A DNA stretch of 64,000 nucleotides, taken from the NCBI GenBank assembly GCA_023105745.1, contig JALGQZ010000003.1, forward strand, positions 41,927,185 through 41,991,184, in the 5' to 3' direction. The position numbers and the translations under genes were made by a program. The notes below the pieces were generated by a model. That model worked only from the letters and a program-made list of their open reading frames with translations, was not told where the DNA came from and made no database searches. The DNA is from Austropuccinia psidii (Eukaryota > Basidiomycota > Pucciniomycetes > Pucciniales > Sphaerophragmiaceae). This document shows, piece by piece, positions 22,289-34,950 of the stretch; positions within the stretch are counted from its first letter, which is position 1; every line of letters starts with the position of its first letter.

Positions 22289-23224
22289 AGTGGTGCATAT
22301 ATGGTATAATATACCATTATGCACCATTTTGCTCAGAAATTCAATGGTGACATTTTCAGGACCAAATTACATTATGCCAAATAAATTCCCCAATCCATAA
22401 CCAATTTTAAAGGAGGATGTTTCAGCTATTCAGTCTGGAAATTCCCTGGCATCTACCAGAAGATTATTTGAGGACCCCAACCCCCCGGCCCTGCAGGAGT
22501 TGGGTTTTCAATTCTCATCAGGACTATTCTAAGGGCAATTCTCAGAGGTTATCATTCATTCCAATCATTTTCAAGGCATCAAGTACTCAGCCTTCCTTGG
22601 ACAACTCAATTGGTCCATACAGGCTGTAATCAAGCATCCTGTATGGCCTTGGCCCATTTGGGCCAATTCATATTCCACTGTGGGAATTCATTCACACAGT
22701 TCAATTCTCAAGATGTCCAGAACTGTATTGGTTCAATTCAGACAATACAGCTGGATTACTCACCTTCCAGGATCAGCCTTTCAGTTTTTCACATATACTG
22801 GCCACCTTTCATCATCTGGGGACTTTTTCCCCAGTTAATTAATATATTGGGTTTATATTTATCCTTATTTTCTTTTCATATATTTAAGTAAATACTGATA
22901 ATGTTAAGTCAGTCTTTGCACCTTTTCTTCTTTGCCTGTCAGTGGATATTTGTGGTCATATCCTTTACTAACTTCATTGTTCTCTCTGGCAGGTTGAAAC
23001 AGCGAATTGAGGATTCATTTGGTTGGCTCTTTGGCTTTTGGCTTTCTTATCATCTTGGCCATTGGCTCCCTTTTCACTTTATCTTTTGGTGTACTTGTCT
23101 TTACTTTTGTTCTTCCTTGAAGAAATATATTTTTCTTATTTCTTTAATCTTTTGGAGCCCTCCAAGTGAGCTCTTGATTCCTGAGATCCAGGTCACTCTT
23201 TCTTCCATAAGAGCCCCTGTGACA
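22289..23224 (+). repeat. Element C 3' LTR, right fragment
   Basis: Continues the LTR begun at 1245. It matches the inverted copy at 51388-52300 segment by segment, for example the TTTTCACATATACTGG block, the CAGTGGATATT block and the TTTTGGAGCCCTCCAAGTGAG block. It ends CCCCTGTGACA. Confidence 0.8.
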
Positions 23225-25920
23225 CCTGCATACCCATAAAGCCCAAAATCAAGAGGGGCCCTTGAGCTTCAAATTGAATAACTCTGAGACTTTGGTGTTA
23301 TAAAAAGGTCTTCCATGATATATAAGTGGAAATAATTACACTTGTCATAGTGGCATGGCATAAAGGAAGATCAAGAATTGTTGGGGAATTTTGATCTCTG
23401 AACACTTACACTGTCCCAGACAGGAATCCCATACCAAAAACTCAAATTTCCCTTACTCCAATATCTCAAGCAGTATACATTAGCACTCTGAATGCCCTTA
23501 AGGGATTCTTCCAAAATGTAGTTACACCAAGAGCAAGGAAATGCTTGAAAACTATTGTTCATTGTGGAGCTTATTAATACTTGAGGATGCCCTTTGATGT
23601 CAAAAATGAACCTTCACACTTCCAAATAATTATGAATTGAATCTTTTTGAAAGAACTTTCAGAAGGATTGTTTATCATTTATATTGATGACTTAATTATC
23701 TTTTCTGGGACTTGGGCTGAACATATGTATAGATTATCTGAGGTTTTGGTAAAAATACAATCTGAAAACATGACAATTTCTTTAAATAAATTTCATTTTT
23801 ATTTAAAGAACTCAAAGACCTAGGACTGGTGGTATCTGGTCTATTCCTTGAAGTTGAGAAAACTAAAGTTGCAGCAGTACTATTGAAGCCTATGCCTCAG
23901 AACAAAAAAGGAAATACAATCATTTCTAGGATTCACAAGATACTACAAGAAAAATATTCAAGATTTTGCATCAATAAAAATACCTCTTTATCAGGTATGT
24001 GACATATATTAAGTATTTGAAATGGATTTTTATAGAGCTAAAGCATTTCAATCCCTGATACAAGCTTTACCACTTCTCCACTCCTACCGATTCCATATTT
24101 TAAGCTACCCTTTAAGCTTCACATTGATGCATCAGGAGATGGGCCAGGATCTGCACTTCATCAAGTCCAACTTATTAATGACAAACCTGTGGAAGGACCC
24201 ATTATGGCCATTCTTCACAAACATGGGAATATTCACAATAATCCAGATTTATTGAGCAGATTTCCATTACCAAATGACATTTTCAATCCTGCTTATGTAC
24301 CATAATAATCTTCTTCACAGCTCCCAATACAAGGAATTAGTGTTACAGACCTAAACAATACCTGCTTTGAGGAAGTCATCAAGGGCTATAATCAGGATAA
24401 GAATTGTAGCATCCTATTCTAATTACTTACTAAATATTCTAAAGATAAGTCCTTAATACATTCCTTGGATTAGATATGGCAGAAGTAATATGATAAAGGA
24501 GAATTTCATTTCCTTGATTGCATTCTTTATGATAGGACCAAACACACATGTATCATGAAAGTTATGAAGAGGTTATTAATTAATATTGTGTCAAATAAAC
24601 TCCATGACAGCTCCTTCTCACGACCCCTATCTGAGGACAGAACAAGAGAGAAAATTAATACATGAAAATGGCTTCCAATGTTGCAAACGGATGTGTCAGA
24701 ATATTGCAAAACCTGTTACAGATGTTAAAACGCAAATAAACTCACAGCAAAAAGACTTGGGAATATGATCAAAATCCAAGAACCCAGTAGACCTTGGGCA
24801 ATTTTCCATATGGATTGGGTCACTGGCCTACCACCAGGAGGTGATAGAAGCTATGATTTTTTCCTAGTAATTGTTGTAAGGTTTAGTAAGACTAAAATAT
24901 TTTACCATTTCACAAAGATGATTCAGCCTTGGATACAGCTCTTCTAATATGGAACTGAGTAATATTATGGAATGGCATCTTCACCATTTTTCTTAGTGAC
25001 AGAGATCAAAAATTTACCTCAGGACTATGGGCAAATCTTCACATATTATTTGGAACCAAATTATCCTTCTCTACAGCTTACCACACACAAACTGATGGCC
25101 TAGCTGAAAGAATGATCCAAACCTTGGAAGATATGATCAGAGAATTTTGTGCATATAGCTTAGAGCTCAAATATTGTGATGGTTTCAGACTTTATTGGTG
25201 TACCCTTCTACCTTCACTGGAGCTAGAATATAAAAGATCCTTCCATTCCAGTGCCACTCAAACTCTTGCTATTCTAGTGAATGTATGGAATCCCAGACTA
25301 CCCCAACATTATTTGAGGAAAGAATTAGTTGAGATACATCCCACAGCTTCTATATTCAAACAAAGTCTATAAACAGCTAGAGAGAATGAAATAAGATGAA
25401 TGGGGGACTCATTGGCATATGACCAAGCCCAATGGTATACATCACATGCTACTCTAGACTTCAAAGTAGGATACGAGGTATTTGTCTCCACCACTAATCT
25501 CAATAACATCAAAGGATGAAAAAATCATAAATACACCTTTGCAAGAACTTTTTTTAACAAAGGCCTTCATGGGTAAAATTCTGTTGAGTAAGATTATCTG
25601 AGGAGCTTAGTAGTAAGCACTCTACATTTCCAGAAAGCTTGATAAAACCTTCCAAATCTGGTTATTCTCAAAAGTTTCCGTTAGGGAGTAAAGTTCCCAA
25701 GAATATACTTCCTTTTGAGTCATCTGGTACTAAGAAGCTTAAAAATTCTCTCAAAGAAAGAAAATTCCAAACTGATAGATTAAGGGAATACCTTTTCAGG
25801 TACAATGACCAAGTTGTGAAGATGAATGGTTATCAGAGAAAGACATACCTGAAGCTACCAAAATTCTCAGAAGTTTCATAAACACTAGAAATAAACATAT
25901 TACAGAGTGATATTCTTTTT
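23225..25920 (+). pseudogene. pol: Relic G1 pol: RT, RNase H, integrase and chromodomain remnants
   Basis: Translation in shifting frames matches the D/E Pol in order. It starts in the [14 protein letters not shown] segment of RT, right at the C insertion point, and passes the YIDD region near 23680 (IYIDDLIIFS). A large loss in RNase H follows; then come integrase core remnants near 24765-24947 ([17 protein letters not shown]) and 25080-25370 ([17 protein letters not shown]). The chromodomain-like tail near 25640-25880 (REYLFRYNDQVVKMNGYQRK) is last. Dozens of stops and indels show long decay. Confidence 0.82.
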
Positions 25921-25933
25921 GAGGGGGTGGGAA

Positions 25934-27290
25934 TGTGGGCCTTAGAGGGATTTTCATATACCCAGAAGACCACAAATAAGGAAATTCAGTTATAATTAAA
26001 AATAATAAATCCAAGTTTAAAATATAAAAAAATGAATTATAAATATAAAAATGGAATACAGATATCAAAATTAAAATTATAATTTAACATTGAAATTACA
26101 TTGAAATTTAAATTTGTTAAATTACTTTTTACTTGAGAAAAGTAAGCAAAAATAAATTTTCCCCAAAAATATTAAAATTAAAATGTTTTTGTAAATTTAA
26201 GTTAATAAAAATTATTACAGATTTTTTTCTAATAAATAAAATTATCAAAATAATTTCACAATTGTGTTCCTCCTAAAAAATCAGATGGGTTTATTTCTGA
26301 GTGAAAATTCTGTAACTAAACTCTCAATAAGCTTAAAATAATATTTTAGTACTTTTTGTATGAAAATCTGAAAGTCATCAAACCTTTGACACCAAATGTG
26401 GTTTTACCATCACTTTTTGTGTTAAAATTGAGTGGGGTTAGTAGCTTATAAGATATGAGGCATTGAAAAATTCTCAATTGACTGGTTGAAATTTGTGTAT
26501 GTATTACAGAGGTGAACTTGGATTTACATGTGTGGAAGCAATGATTAAAGTAGTTTACTGTAAATTTCAATTGAATTACATCAATAAGATCTCTGCTATA
26601 ATACATGATGAGAAATTAAAGAAAAACAAATTGGAAAGATTAATTTTGGGGGGAAGGAATCTTGGCTCCAAGGCTTCCAGACTTTCCCAAATTCCTTTAT
26701 GATGGGCATGGAATGTCAAAATTCATGCAAAGGTTCATCAATTTTAGCCTGGAATTGAGTCACATACCCTGTGACTCAATTGAGGATGAGTTTCTGATAC
26801 CAAACAGGACAGTTTTCCATGGTTGAAACTATCCTTAGGTTAAAAAAATCTTATTAAAAACATTCTTAACTGGTTTTTATGCCTCTTACACACATTCTTA
26901 ATTGTTTTGAAGGCTTTAAACCAAGTATTACTGTAGCAATTTCTGATTTAAGAGACTAATATGGTTGAAAATAGAATCTTGCCTTGAAGGGTGCCAGAAT
27001 TCCCCAAATTCCTTTCTGAGAGGCATGGGATGTTCAAATTCATGCAACGTTTTTTTACTTTTGGCCTGTAATTGAGTCACACAGTCTCTGACTCAATTGA
27101 TGATGAGTTTTTGATACCAACCAGGGAAGTTTTAACTTTTTCCAAGAGGGTAAAACTACCCTTAATTTGAAACAATCTTATTAAAGTAGTTTTAACTGTT
27201 TTTGAGATGTCATACACACATTCTGACATGTTTTGGAGGCATTAACCCATTTATTGCTAAAGAACTGGAAGATCTAAGGTACTGAAATGG
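25934..27290 (+). repeat. Relic G1 3' LTR, left fragment
   Basis: Starts TGTGGGCCTTAGAGG, matching the reverse complement of the D/E LTR end. From about 26640 to 27260 a segment of roughly 310 bp is present twice in diverged form (GGAATCTTGG...CCCAAATTCCTTT... and TAGAATCTTGCC...CCCAAATTCCTTT...). This makes the relic LTR longer than those of D/E. Confidence 0.75.
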
Positions 27291-29478
27291 TGTAAGGTTT
27301 GTCTATGAAAATCTTGATAATAGTAGCATTATCAAGAGTACTATGACTGTCCTCAGTAGAAATATATAATATAATGGAATATTATAACGACAAAATTAAA
27401 TATAATTATTAAAAATAATTATATAAAAAAACAAATTTAATTATTATTATAAAATATAATAATAAAAAACAACAATAATTATAATAAGTTATAATTGTTC
27501 TATTATTGTTATAGTCACTGACAGCTATAACAATAAGAAGTGTAAAGCTCTTAATGAGAAAATTACACATGGAAAATATGAATATTAACCACTTATAAAT
27601 AATATAAATATTATTTATAAAAGAATTAAAACACACACTGTGCAGAAATAATTCTTATAGAATAAAATTTTATATAGAAAAACTAATACTAGATAAAAAA
27701 GATATAGAGCTTTAGAGAAAACTTACTTATAATATTTATTTAATACAACAAGTCAAACAACAATAGTTATTATATCAAATAATAATTACAAGCTAAAAAC
27801 ACGCCAAAAATCAATATTTTTAAAGATAAAACAAATTTTTACAATAAAAATTATGATTAAAGAGTTTTTAAGAGGAATTTGTGGGTTTTTAAAAGATATT
27901 TAAGATGATAATTTTATATAATAAAATGTATTATTGGTGATTACAACAATAATCTGAATTCTATGATTTCAATTCTTTAATTTTAATTAATAAAGACTAA
28001 GATAACTTGAGAATTCATTTAATAATAATATTTTATATTTAATAAAACTTTACATGTTTAAATTTCTAATATGATTGGATTGATAATGAATGATGGACAA
28101 AAACAGTGATGAAAAGACTCTTTTTATGTCTTCAGAGCAGCTCTCATGATTCATAATGAATATAGAGGGCGTGCTCAGGTCAAAACTGAAAGCCCATGCT
28201 TAAAAATAAAGTTCTTAACTTAAGGTAACTTATTTTTAGTTCCAATTTAAAGTTAACAGGGTTATTCTTAACTCCATGTAGCTTTAATCCTCATTTAAAC
28301 TAATTATTTCAAGTTTTTAATATAAATAAACTTATTTATATTAACGTTCATTACATGAACAATTTAAAAATAGAGTTTCAAGCAGAAATCTCTTAAACTC
28401 AATTTTCAATTAATTTTTAAAGAAATTATAATTTTCTTTGAGCTTTAATTAAAAGAGTAAATTTTCAGGCTAAATACCCGGGAAATTTTTTTATAAAAGA
28501 TACTTAAAATTGAATTTATATATAGATAATATTAAATTGTAAGCTGTGTGAAACTTTCAAGCAAATCCATTAAGATTTGGATTTTTAATGAATTTTTGAA
28601 GTTATTACTATTCTTCCACGTAAAATAGCAATACACACCAAACCTTAGCTTTTGATAAGGTTTTGATGTTTGTAACTTTAAAGCTTTAAGCTTATTTAAG
28701 GTTTTTAAGCCTGATTAAGCTTTGACAGTTCTTAAAACCTTGATTTCAAGCCTGCATATTGGGATTTACCCTTTGGCAGCTTGAAATTCCTGTCCAAATT
28801 GGGATAAAACCAGTTTAAACCTTAAGGTTGGATCAAAGTCTAATCTTAAAGTTTAAATAAGGTTGAAAATCCTCCAATACAGGTGGACAACCTTAATTGA
28901 ATCATTTCAGATCCAAAAAGTTGGGTACCCCAGCTCTATTTGGTCTTTTTCCTTTGTCCCACCTTTTGGCGTGGATTTTGCCCTTTTATTTATTTAAAGC
29001 CATACCATGGCTTTAAACCCTTTTAAATTGAGGTAACACGGGATTTACATTCTGTATGGCAAATCCTTAGCCAATTCAGTAAATATACACAACACCTCAA
29101 TTTTAACTAAAATTTTGGTAAGTTTGCATAAACTTTATGCAACTTTAAGTTTAAGCTTATTTAAGCTTAAATTTAACAATTTTTAAAAAAAAATTAAAAA
29201 AGTTATATTAGTACTATGAGATTCTTAAATCTTCCAATAACATAAGAAATAAGTGTTTTTGGGTATAAGACCTTATGGATGTACCCTAGGTTATTTTTGG
29301 TGTAGAATCCAAATATGACATAATATTTATAAGTTTGTATATCCAAAAAAAATCTATACTCATTTTTTGTTATTTTTTATTTTAAATTCAATTAAGAAGT
29401 CTGTTGAAGACAAATTTAACTGTGTATAAAGTTATTTGTGGCCTTATGGGTATGTGATACATACTTCACAGGCTCACA
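27291..29478 (-). repeat. F1: solo LTR of a B-related family (F)
   Basis: 2188 bp from TGTAAGGTTTGTC to AGGCTCACA, with an exact 5-bp duplication AATGG on both sides (27286-27290, 29479-29483). No internal region exists, so it is a solo LTR left by recombination. It resembles the B LTR at its ends and an interrupted copy at 57924-64000 throughout. Confidence 0.88.
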
Positions 29479-29483
29479 AATGG

Positions 29484-30224
29484 CTGGAAACAGCAAAAAA
29501 TGGCTGAAAGCAGTGCCTTTTTTCTAAACCAAGGTTTGATGAGGTCATAATTGGCTTTTCTGTTCTTGGTGCATTTTTAACCACTGATGAGGGTAAATTT
29601 TACTTTTGTAGTAAGAAAATTGGTGGCTATTAAAGAATGTCTTCTTTTCCCCACTTTTCTCTTCATGTTGGAATTTTTTCTTTTATAGTTAGCTTAAACA
29701 CTATTAAACCAATCAATGAAGGATTTCAACCACCCTTTGTTAATCATATTTAACCTTCTAACCACATGTAAAATAATTATAATAATTTTTTGTAACTCTT
29801 ATAACGATTTTTACCCTTCAACCACCCCAAAAGTTAATTGAAGCATCTTTCATCACCATCAGCTTTCGCGCTTTGTTTCCAAATTCACTCCAGTCACTTT
29901 TTTGTGTGTTTTATCTTTAATATCATTTTTAGAAACTCTGTTCTCATATCAATTTCCTACATTTATTTTCTCTTTAAGAAATTTCTTTTTCAGCCTTCAA
30001 CATATCTTGTAGAGTATATTTGGGATAAATTTTCTTTTTTGGTCCAACAATAAATCTTTTTGATATCATTGTCTTATACTAACAAGGTTAAAAGGTATAA
30101 ATTTGCTGTATTTTTCTTAAAACTCTCAAAATTTACAATTTCTAATGAAATCTTTCCTTATACAAATCTTGAGGACAGGAAAAGTAATTTATTTTCAATC
30201 AAAGTCTCATATCAACAATTTACA
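29484..30224 (+). repeat. Relic G1 3' LTR, right fragment
   Basis: Continues after F1 with AATGGCTGGAAACAG, matching the AAATGGCTAAAAATGG part of the D/E LTR. It runs to a degraded terminus ATATCAACAATTTACA (compare ATATCCACACCTTACA). Confidence 0.75.
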
Positions 30225-32656
30225 ACAGACCTCTTACCATTTTCTTTAATCACTCCAGAAGATTCAATTCAATGGAATCACCTTTCACAGTCCTTATTTT
30301 AAGCGCAAAAGCACCTGTAGCCACTCACAATCAATAAGAAGATACTCTCAGGTGCAATGTGGCCTCCTGAATGGCAGAAATAAATCAGAAAGAATTAAAT
30401 TATTAGAACTTATGGATCAGTAAGCAAATTTAAAAAAAATCATGATTGGAATTATTGGAAACCAAATCTAGCCAGGCTATAGTTTCACCTTTCAAAACAC
30501 TTTCAACATAAATCCTCTGTACTCTTTAATGAAGCCCAAAAGAATCTTTAAAACAATGTACTTCTGTCTCTTTCCAATAATATTTGTGATAATGTAGCTC
30601 CTCAAGACTTTCCATAATGTTTAGCTTTTACCAAAAACTCATTTTCCAATAAACCACACAGGATCTCGATGCTTCAACTGTGGAAGCTGCATGTTGGATG
30701 CAATTAAATCAAATAAATGGATCACTCAACACAAGCTCCACTGAGAAATTATTAAATTGATGTTTCTTCTTTCCTGAAAATAACATGTCAGTTGATTTTT
30801 GTTTAATTCACAGAAAATGTCAAAACATTTGGAGGGCCAAGTATTATATTCATTCTACTGATAGCTCTATTTGTTCTAGTACTGATACATGCTTGTTCCT
30901 TTCTGTGCAGGTTTTCAAAAGATCTGAAAGCTTTTTTACTTACCATGAGCTAAAATCTGACAATATTTGTCAGATTAACTTGTGTATTGAAATTTCCAAA
31001 AAATAAGACATTGAAAAAGCCTATGGATTCAAAAAAGAAGATCAGGTTTTTGATTTGCCTTGATTCCTAGAACACCAAATAAGGACTTTGCATATACTTC
31101 ATTGTGAATTTATTAGATTCAAAAACACATGGAAATATTGAGTTAATCACATCACTGCTTTTTGATAAAATTCATAATGGACTCCATCTCTGTTTTGGAC
31201 AAATTTGACTGTACCATTGAAATGGTAAGGTCATGTTAACAAGTCATTTGAAGATTCAGCTTTCATTCTTCACAATAACCCTTTATTTTCCTTTTCCTTT
31301 CCTCAAAATTCAATCACTTACCCCTCTTCCTTTAAAATAATATTTTGATTTGTTTTTTCATTTGAGTCTTCTCAAGCCACTTAATCTCAACCTCATTCTC
31401 CTCTTTCCACTTCATTTTCCCCCAATCAGATTTTGTGATCTCACTTGCATCATGTTTTATTTAAAATGATAATGTCATATAGGCTCCATTTCTGTATCTC
31501 AAAAACAGTACTACTCATCCTAATGATGATAATTCAATATAGATTCATAATATGGCATGAAATCATTTTCATTCTTGTTTGATTAACCAATCTTTGGATT
31601 CAAATTATTAAATGATTAATTCTTAAGGTCAGTTGTAGAGGGAATTTAAAAGACAGGTTTCAAAGATAATCCCACTTTTCCTTCCTCATTGGAAAAATAA
31701 TCAGTAAAATCCATAATACAAGCTGGATCAATATGTCAAGTTACTGAATGGGTACACTTCTTCCCTCCATTTGTCAAAACGCTTAGAGAGATGTGAGTAA
31801 TAATGAAAAAGAGTGATTAAATACAGCATTTCCTGGTTGTTGATCCTCCTTTACTGACCCATAAGCATATATTTGATTGTTTCCATTATCATTTGGGTTT
31901 TATTTGAAGATACGTGCATCTTTTGACTAGCAATCTACCTATCAATTTGAGTCTTTCCTGAAAATATAAAGGAGATATCAGATACCCCATCACAATCCAA
32001 ATACTTGCTAATCTCAGTTGAAAAATTGACATCTATATTTGGCAGAATACAAATGTCTATTGGAGCTATACTTAGTCTGTTACAAAAAGGTTCATTCATT
32101 TTCTGATATCATATGAAAAGGGTTTCCAGTTTTTGATCCATTGTATTAATACCCTTCTTGTTATCATCATTGGTAACTTCTGCCCCAGTGGATATTTTAA
32201 GATTCTTGGCTTAAATATATTTGTTTTTATCATTGGGTCATCAGTATGTTATATTTTTCGGTTCAAGTTTAAATCAATTGTTAGATCTCCTTTTGTCTTC
32301 ATTTTTCATTAATTGAAACCCAATTTTCTTTGGATAATTGCGGGTGTCTAACTGAGGTCTTTCCAGAAGTTCCAAAACAGGCCTCAAGAATTCTTCTGTA
32401 CTTTAAGCCAGTTTATCATAAGAAATAATTGTAATTTTTAAGATGTCCAGAGGATTTTTAATAAGCCTTAAATACATTTTCAGATGAGGTCCATTTGGGT
32501 GGAATTGGATTGAGATATGAATGGTTAATATCAATATGGAAGATGACTGAGAGATGGGGAATTTTTTTCACTTCAATGTTTGTTCATTCTAAGGATTGGA
32601 GCTCATGCTAATGGGATTATGTTTTGTAACCTAACCTCACTTGTCTACAAAATAGC
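30225..32656 (+). other. Unclassified 2.4-kb stretch between two relics
   Basis: No frame here resembles a protein I recognise; the longest open stretch (30785-31006) looks accidental. There are no terminal repeats and no clear internal repeats. It may be the old DNA into which G1 inserted or an extremely decayed element. Confidence 0.4.
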
Positions 32657-33090
32657 CATCAGCCTGTGACTCAAATCAAGATCACAAGCATGACATCAAA
32701 TACCATTAACCAATGATTTAGAAAAATTTCCACTAAAGTTAGAATGATACAAAATGGTTCATAAAAGGAGTTTCAATAAATAGTAAAGTGGCCTTTTTTC
32801 AATGATATAACTCTCATAACCATAGGACAAGGAATGACAGATTTATTCCTGCTCAAACAAAGAGCTAATCATAACCCTTAATCACCTCTCACCTAAAATC
32901 CAAAGAAAGAGGCACAGGGCCAACAAATGGGTTTTCAAATTGATGCCCTCAGTAAGAGTTATCCAATGGTACAAGAAAAACTAATCTAGAATCAAAACTA
33001 CAGAATTTATAGCTAAAATTATGCCAAATAAGGGTGAATAAATTCTTCAACTCTCATATAACTTTTACAGTTTTAGTGTGATACACCTAA
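32657..33090 (+). repeat. A-type LTR fragment left of the D/E composite
   Basis: Begins CATCAGCCTGTGACTCAA (compare TGTCAGCCTGTGACTCAA, the A LTR in reverse complement) and follows that LTR to TTTTAGTGTGATAC, where the composite starts. The sequence right of the composite starts about 150 bp earlier in the same LTR, so the two flanks overlap and are not one interrupted copy. Confidence 0.7.
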
Positions 33091-34927
33091 TGTAAGGTGT
33101 GGATATGAAACTTTGATAAAAAATCAAGTACTTTTCCTGTCCTCAAAATTTGTATAAGGTAAAATTCAGTTAAAAATAGTATGAAATATTATTTTTAAGA
33201 GAAAACATGCCAATTTTATTGTTTATAACTTTATTAGTATAAAACAATAATATTATAAAAATTTATTGTTTTACCAACAATAAAGGTTTATCCAAAAAAT
33301 ACTCTACAAGAGATATTTTAAGGCTACAAAAGAAATTTCTTCAAGAGCAATTTCAATTGGAATTAATTGAGCAAAGAACTGCAAGCAATTAATTAAAGAA
33401 CAAAGTCTTTAAAAAGAATATTAAAGAGAAAACACGCCCAAAAGTGACCAGAGTGAATTTGGAAACAAAGTGACAAAGTTTACAGTGATGAAAGATGCTT
33501 TAATTCACTTTTGGGGTGGTTCAGGGGTAAAAATGATTATAAGAGTTACAAACAATGATTATAATGATTTTTTCACGTGGTTAAAAGGATTAAAATGATT
33601 TAAAAATGGTGGTTGGAATCTTTGATTGATTGGTTTAACAGTGTTTAAACTAATTAATAAAAGGAAAAGATTCTAACATGAAGAAAAAAGTGGGGCAAAG
33701 AAGACATTCTTTTATAGCCATCAATTCTCTTACTCCAAAAGTAAATTTTACTCTTGTCAGTTGTGAAAAACAGTATGACAACAGAAAAGCCAATTATGGC
33801 ATCATTGAACCCTGGTTTAGACCAAAAAGGGCTGGTTTAAGCCATTTCTAGCCATTTCTAGCCATTTTAGACCCTTAAATCAGCCATTACTATAGCAATA
33901 CCAGGCCTAGAGCCTTCAAAACACGTCAGAATGTGTGTCAGAGGCGTAGAAACCAGTTAAAACTGGTTTTATTATGATTGTTTTATCTTAAGGGTAGTTT
34001 TACCCTCTTGGCAACAGCTAAAACTACCCCAGTTGGTATCAAAACCTCATCATTAATTGAGTCCACAGACCCTGTAACTCAATTCCAGGCCAAAATTGAT
34101 GAACTTTTGCGTGAATTTTGACATCCCACGCCTGTCAGCAAGGATTTTGGGGGTCTAGCTCTCCCTTAGAGCTGGAGTTCTTTTTCCTCCCCAAATTTAA
34201 TCTTTCCAATTTATTTTCCCTTTAATTTCTCATCATGTATTATACTTATAATTTAAATATGTAATTCAATTCAATTGTACAGTAAAATACAGTAATAATT
34301 GACACGTCATATGTAAATCAAAGTTCACTTATGTAATACACGCGCACATTTTGACATTTCAATTGAATTCAATTGAAAATACTTCAATTCCTCATAACTT
34401 CTAAACTAAACACAACACCTCAATTTTAACACAAAAATTGATGGTTAACACCACATGTGGTGTGAATTAAATTAAGTTTTTGAGGATTTTCAACTTTTGT
34501 ATTGAAAATACTAAAAACTTTATTTAAGCTTATTTAGAGTTGAGCTACAAGAATTTCACTCAGAGGTGACCCCACCTGATTTTTTATGAGGAATCCAATG
34601 GTGAAATAATTTTTATGTATTTATTTATTGGATAAAAAGTTATAATAATTTTTATTTAACTTTTTTCCAAATTTATTTATTTTTTCACAATTTTGTTAAA
34701 ATTTCATTTTTACTTAATTTTTTCAAGTATAAATGCAATTTTATACTTACAAAATTTAATGTATTTTTATTTTTAAATTGTAATTAATTTTTTATTTTCA
34801 TATAATTTTATATTTATATTTTGATTTTTATTTTAATAATATAAATAAGTTTATTTTATTTATATTAATATGTTATTTTTTATATTTGTGGTCTTTTGGG
34901 TATATGAAATTCCCTCTAAGGCTCACA
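33091..34927 (-). repeat. LTR L1 (3' LTR of unit D)
   Basis: 1837 bp, TGTAAGGTGTGG to AGGCTCACA. The TATA box TATAAAAG (minus) is at 33709-33716. It contains a 22-bp perfect palindrome at 34357-34378 (core CAATTGAATTCAATTG) and a 16-bp one at 34448-34463 (ACACCACATGTGGTGT), both upstream of the TATA box. Confidence 0.92.
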
Positions 34928-34940
34928 TTCCCTCCCCCTA
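34928..34940 (-). promoter_or_regulatory. Polypurine tract of unit D
   Basis: Minus-strand AGGGGGAGGGAA abuts the LTR start TGTGAGCC. The same tract occurs in unit E at 40190-40202. Confidence 0.7.
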
Positions 34941-34950
34941 AAAAAGAATA

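Larger units (their letters stand above)
1..23224 (+). mobile_element. Element C: chromodomain Ty3/Gypsy retrotransposon, 3' part, interrupted by element A
   Basis: Only the 3' end of this element is inside the window: the pol C-terminus (1-461), a 0.8-kb 3' non-coding stretch, a G-rich polypurine tract, and the 3' LTR. The LTR begins TGTCACAACC at 1245 and ends TGTGACA at 23224, so its ends are inverted repeats. It is split by the A/B nest (1913-22283); removing that nest and one copy of the CCAGG duplication gives an LTR of about 1.6 kb. On the right, C abuts the reverse-transcriptase region of relic G1, so C inserted into an older element. Its own target duplication would start at 23225 (CCTGC); the partner lies left of the window. 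Confidence 0.8.
23225..30224 (+). mobile_element. Relic G1: decayed D/E-type Ty3/Gypsy element, 3' part
   Basis: The right flank of element C resumes inside a heavily mutated pol related to elements D and E but in the opposite orientation. Its polypurine tract (GAGGGGGTGGGAA, 25921-25933) and a 3' LTR (TGTGGGCCTTAGAGG at 25934 to ATCAACAATTTACA at 30224) follow in order. The solo LTR F1 splits this LTR. The 5' part must lie left of the window, beyond element C. Confidence 0.8.

Noticed and set aside
22610..23239. Plus-strand ORFs with hydrophobic stretches in the C LTR
   Set aside because: They lie wholly in LTR sequence, are not kept in the inverted copy at 51388-52940, and have no start context.
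30785..31006. 73-codon ORF in the unclassified stretch as a possible small secreted protein
   Set aside because: No signal peptide, no splice context, many stops around it; likely chance.
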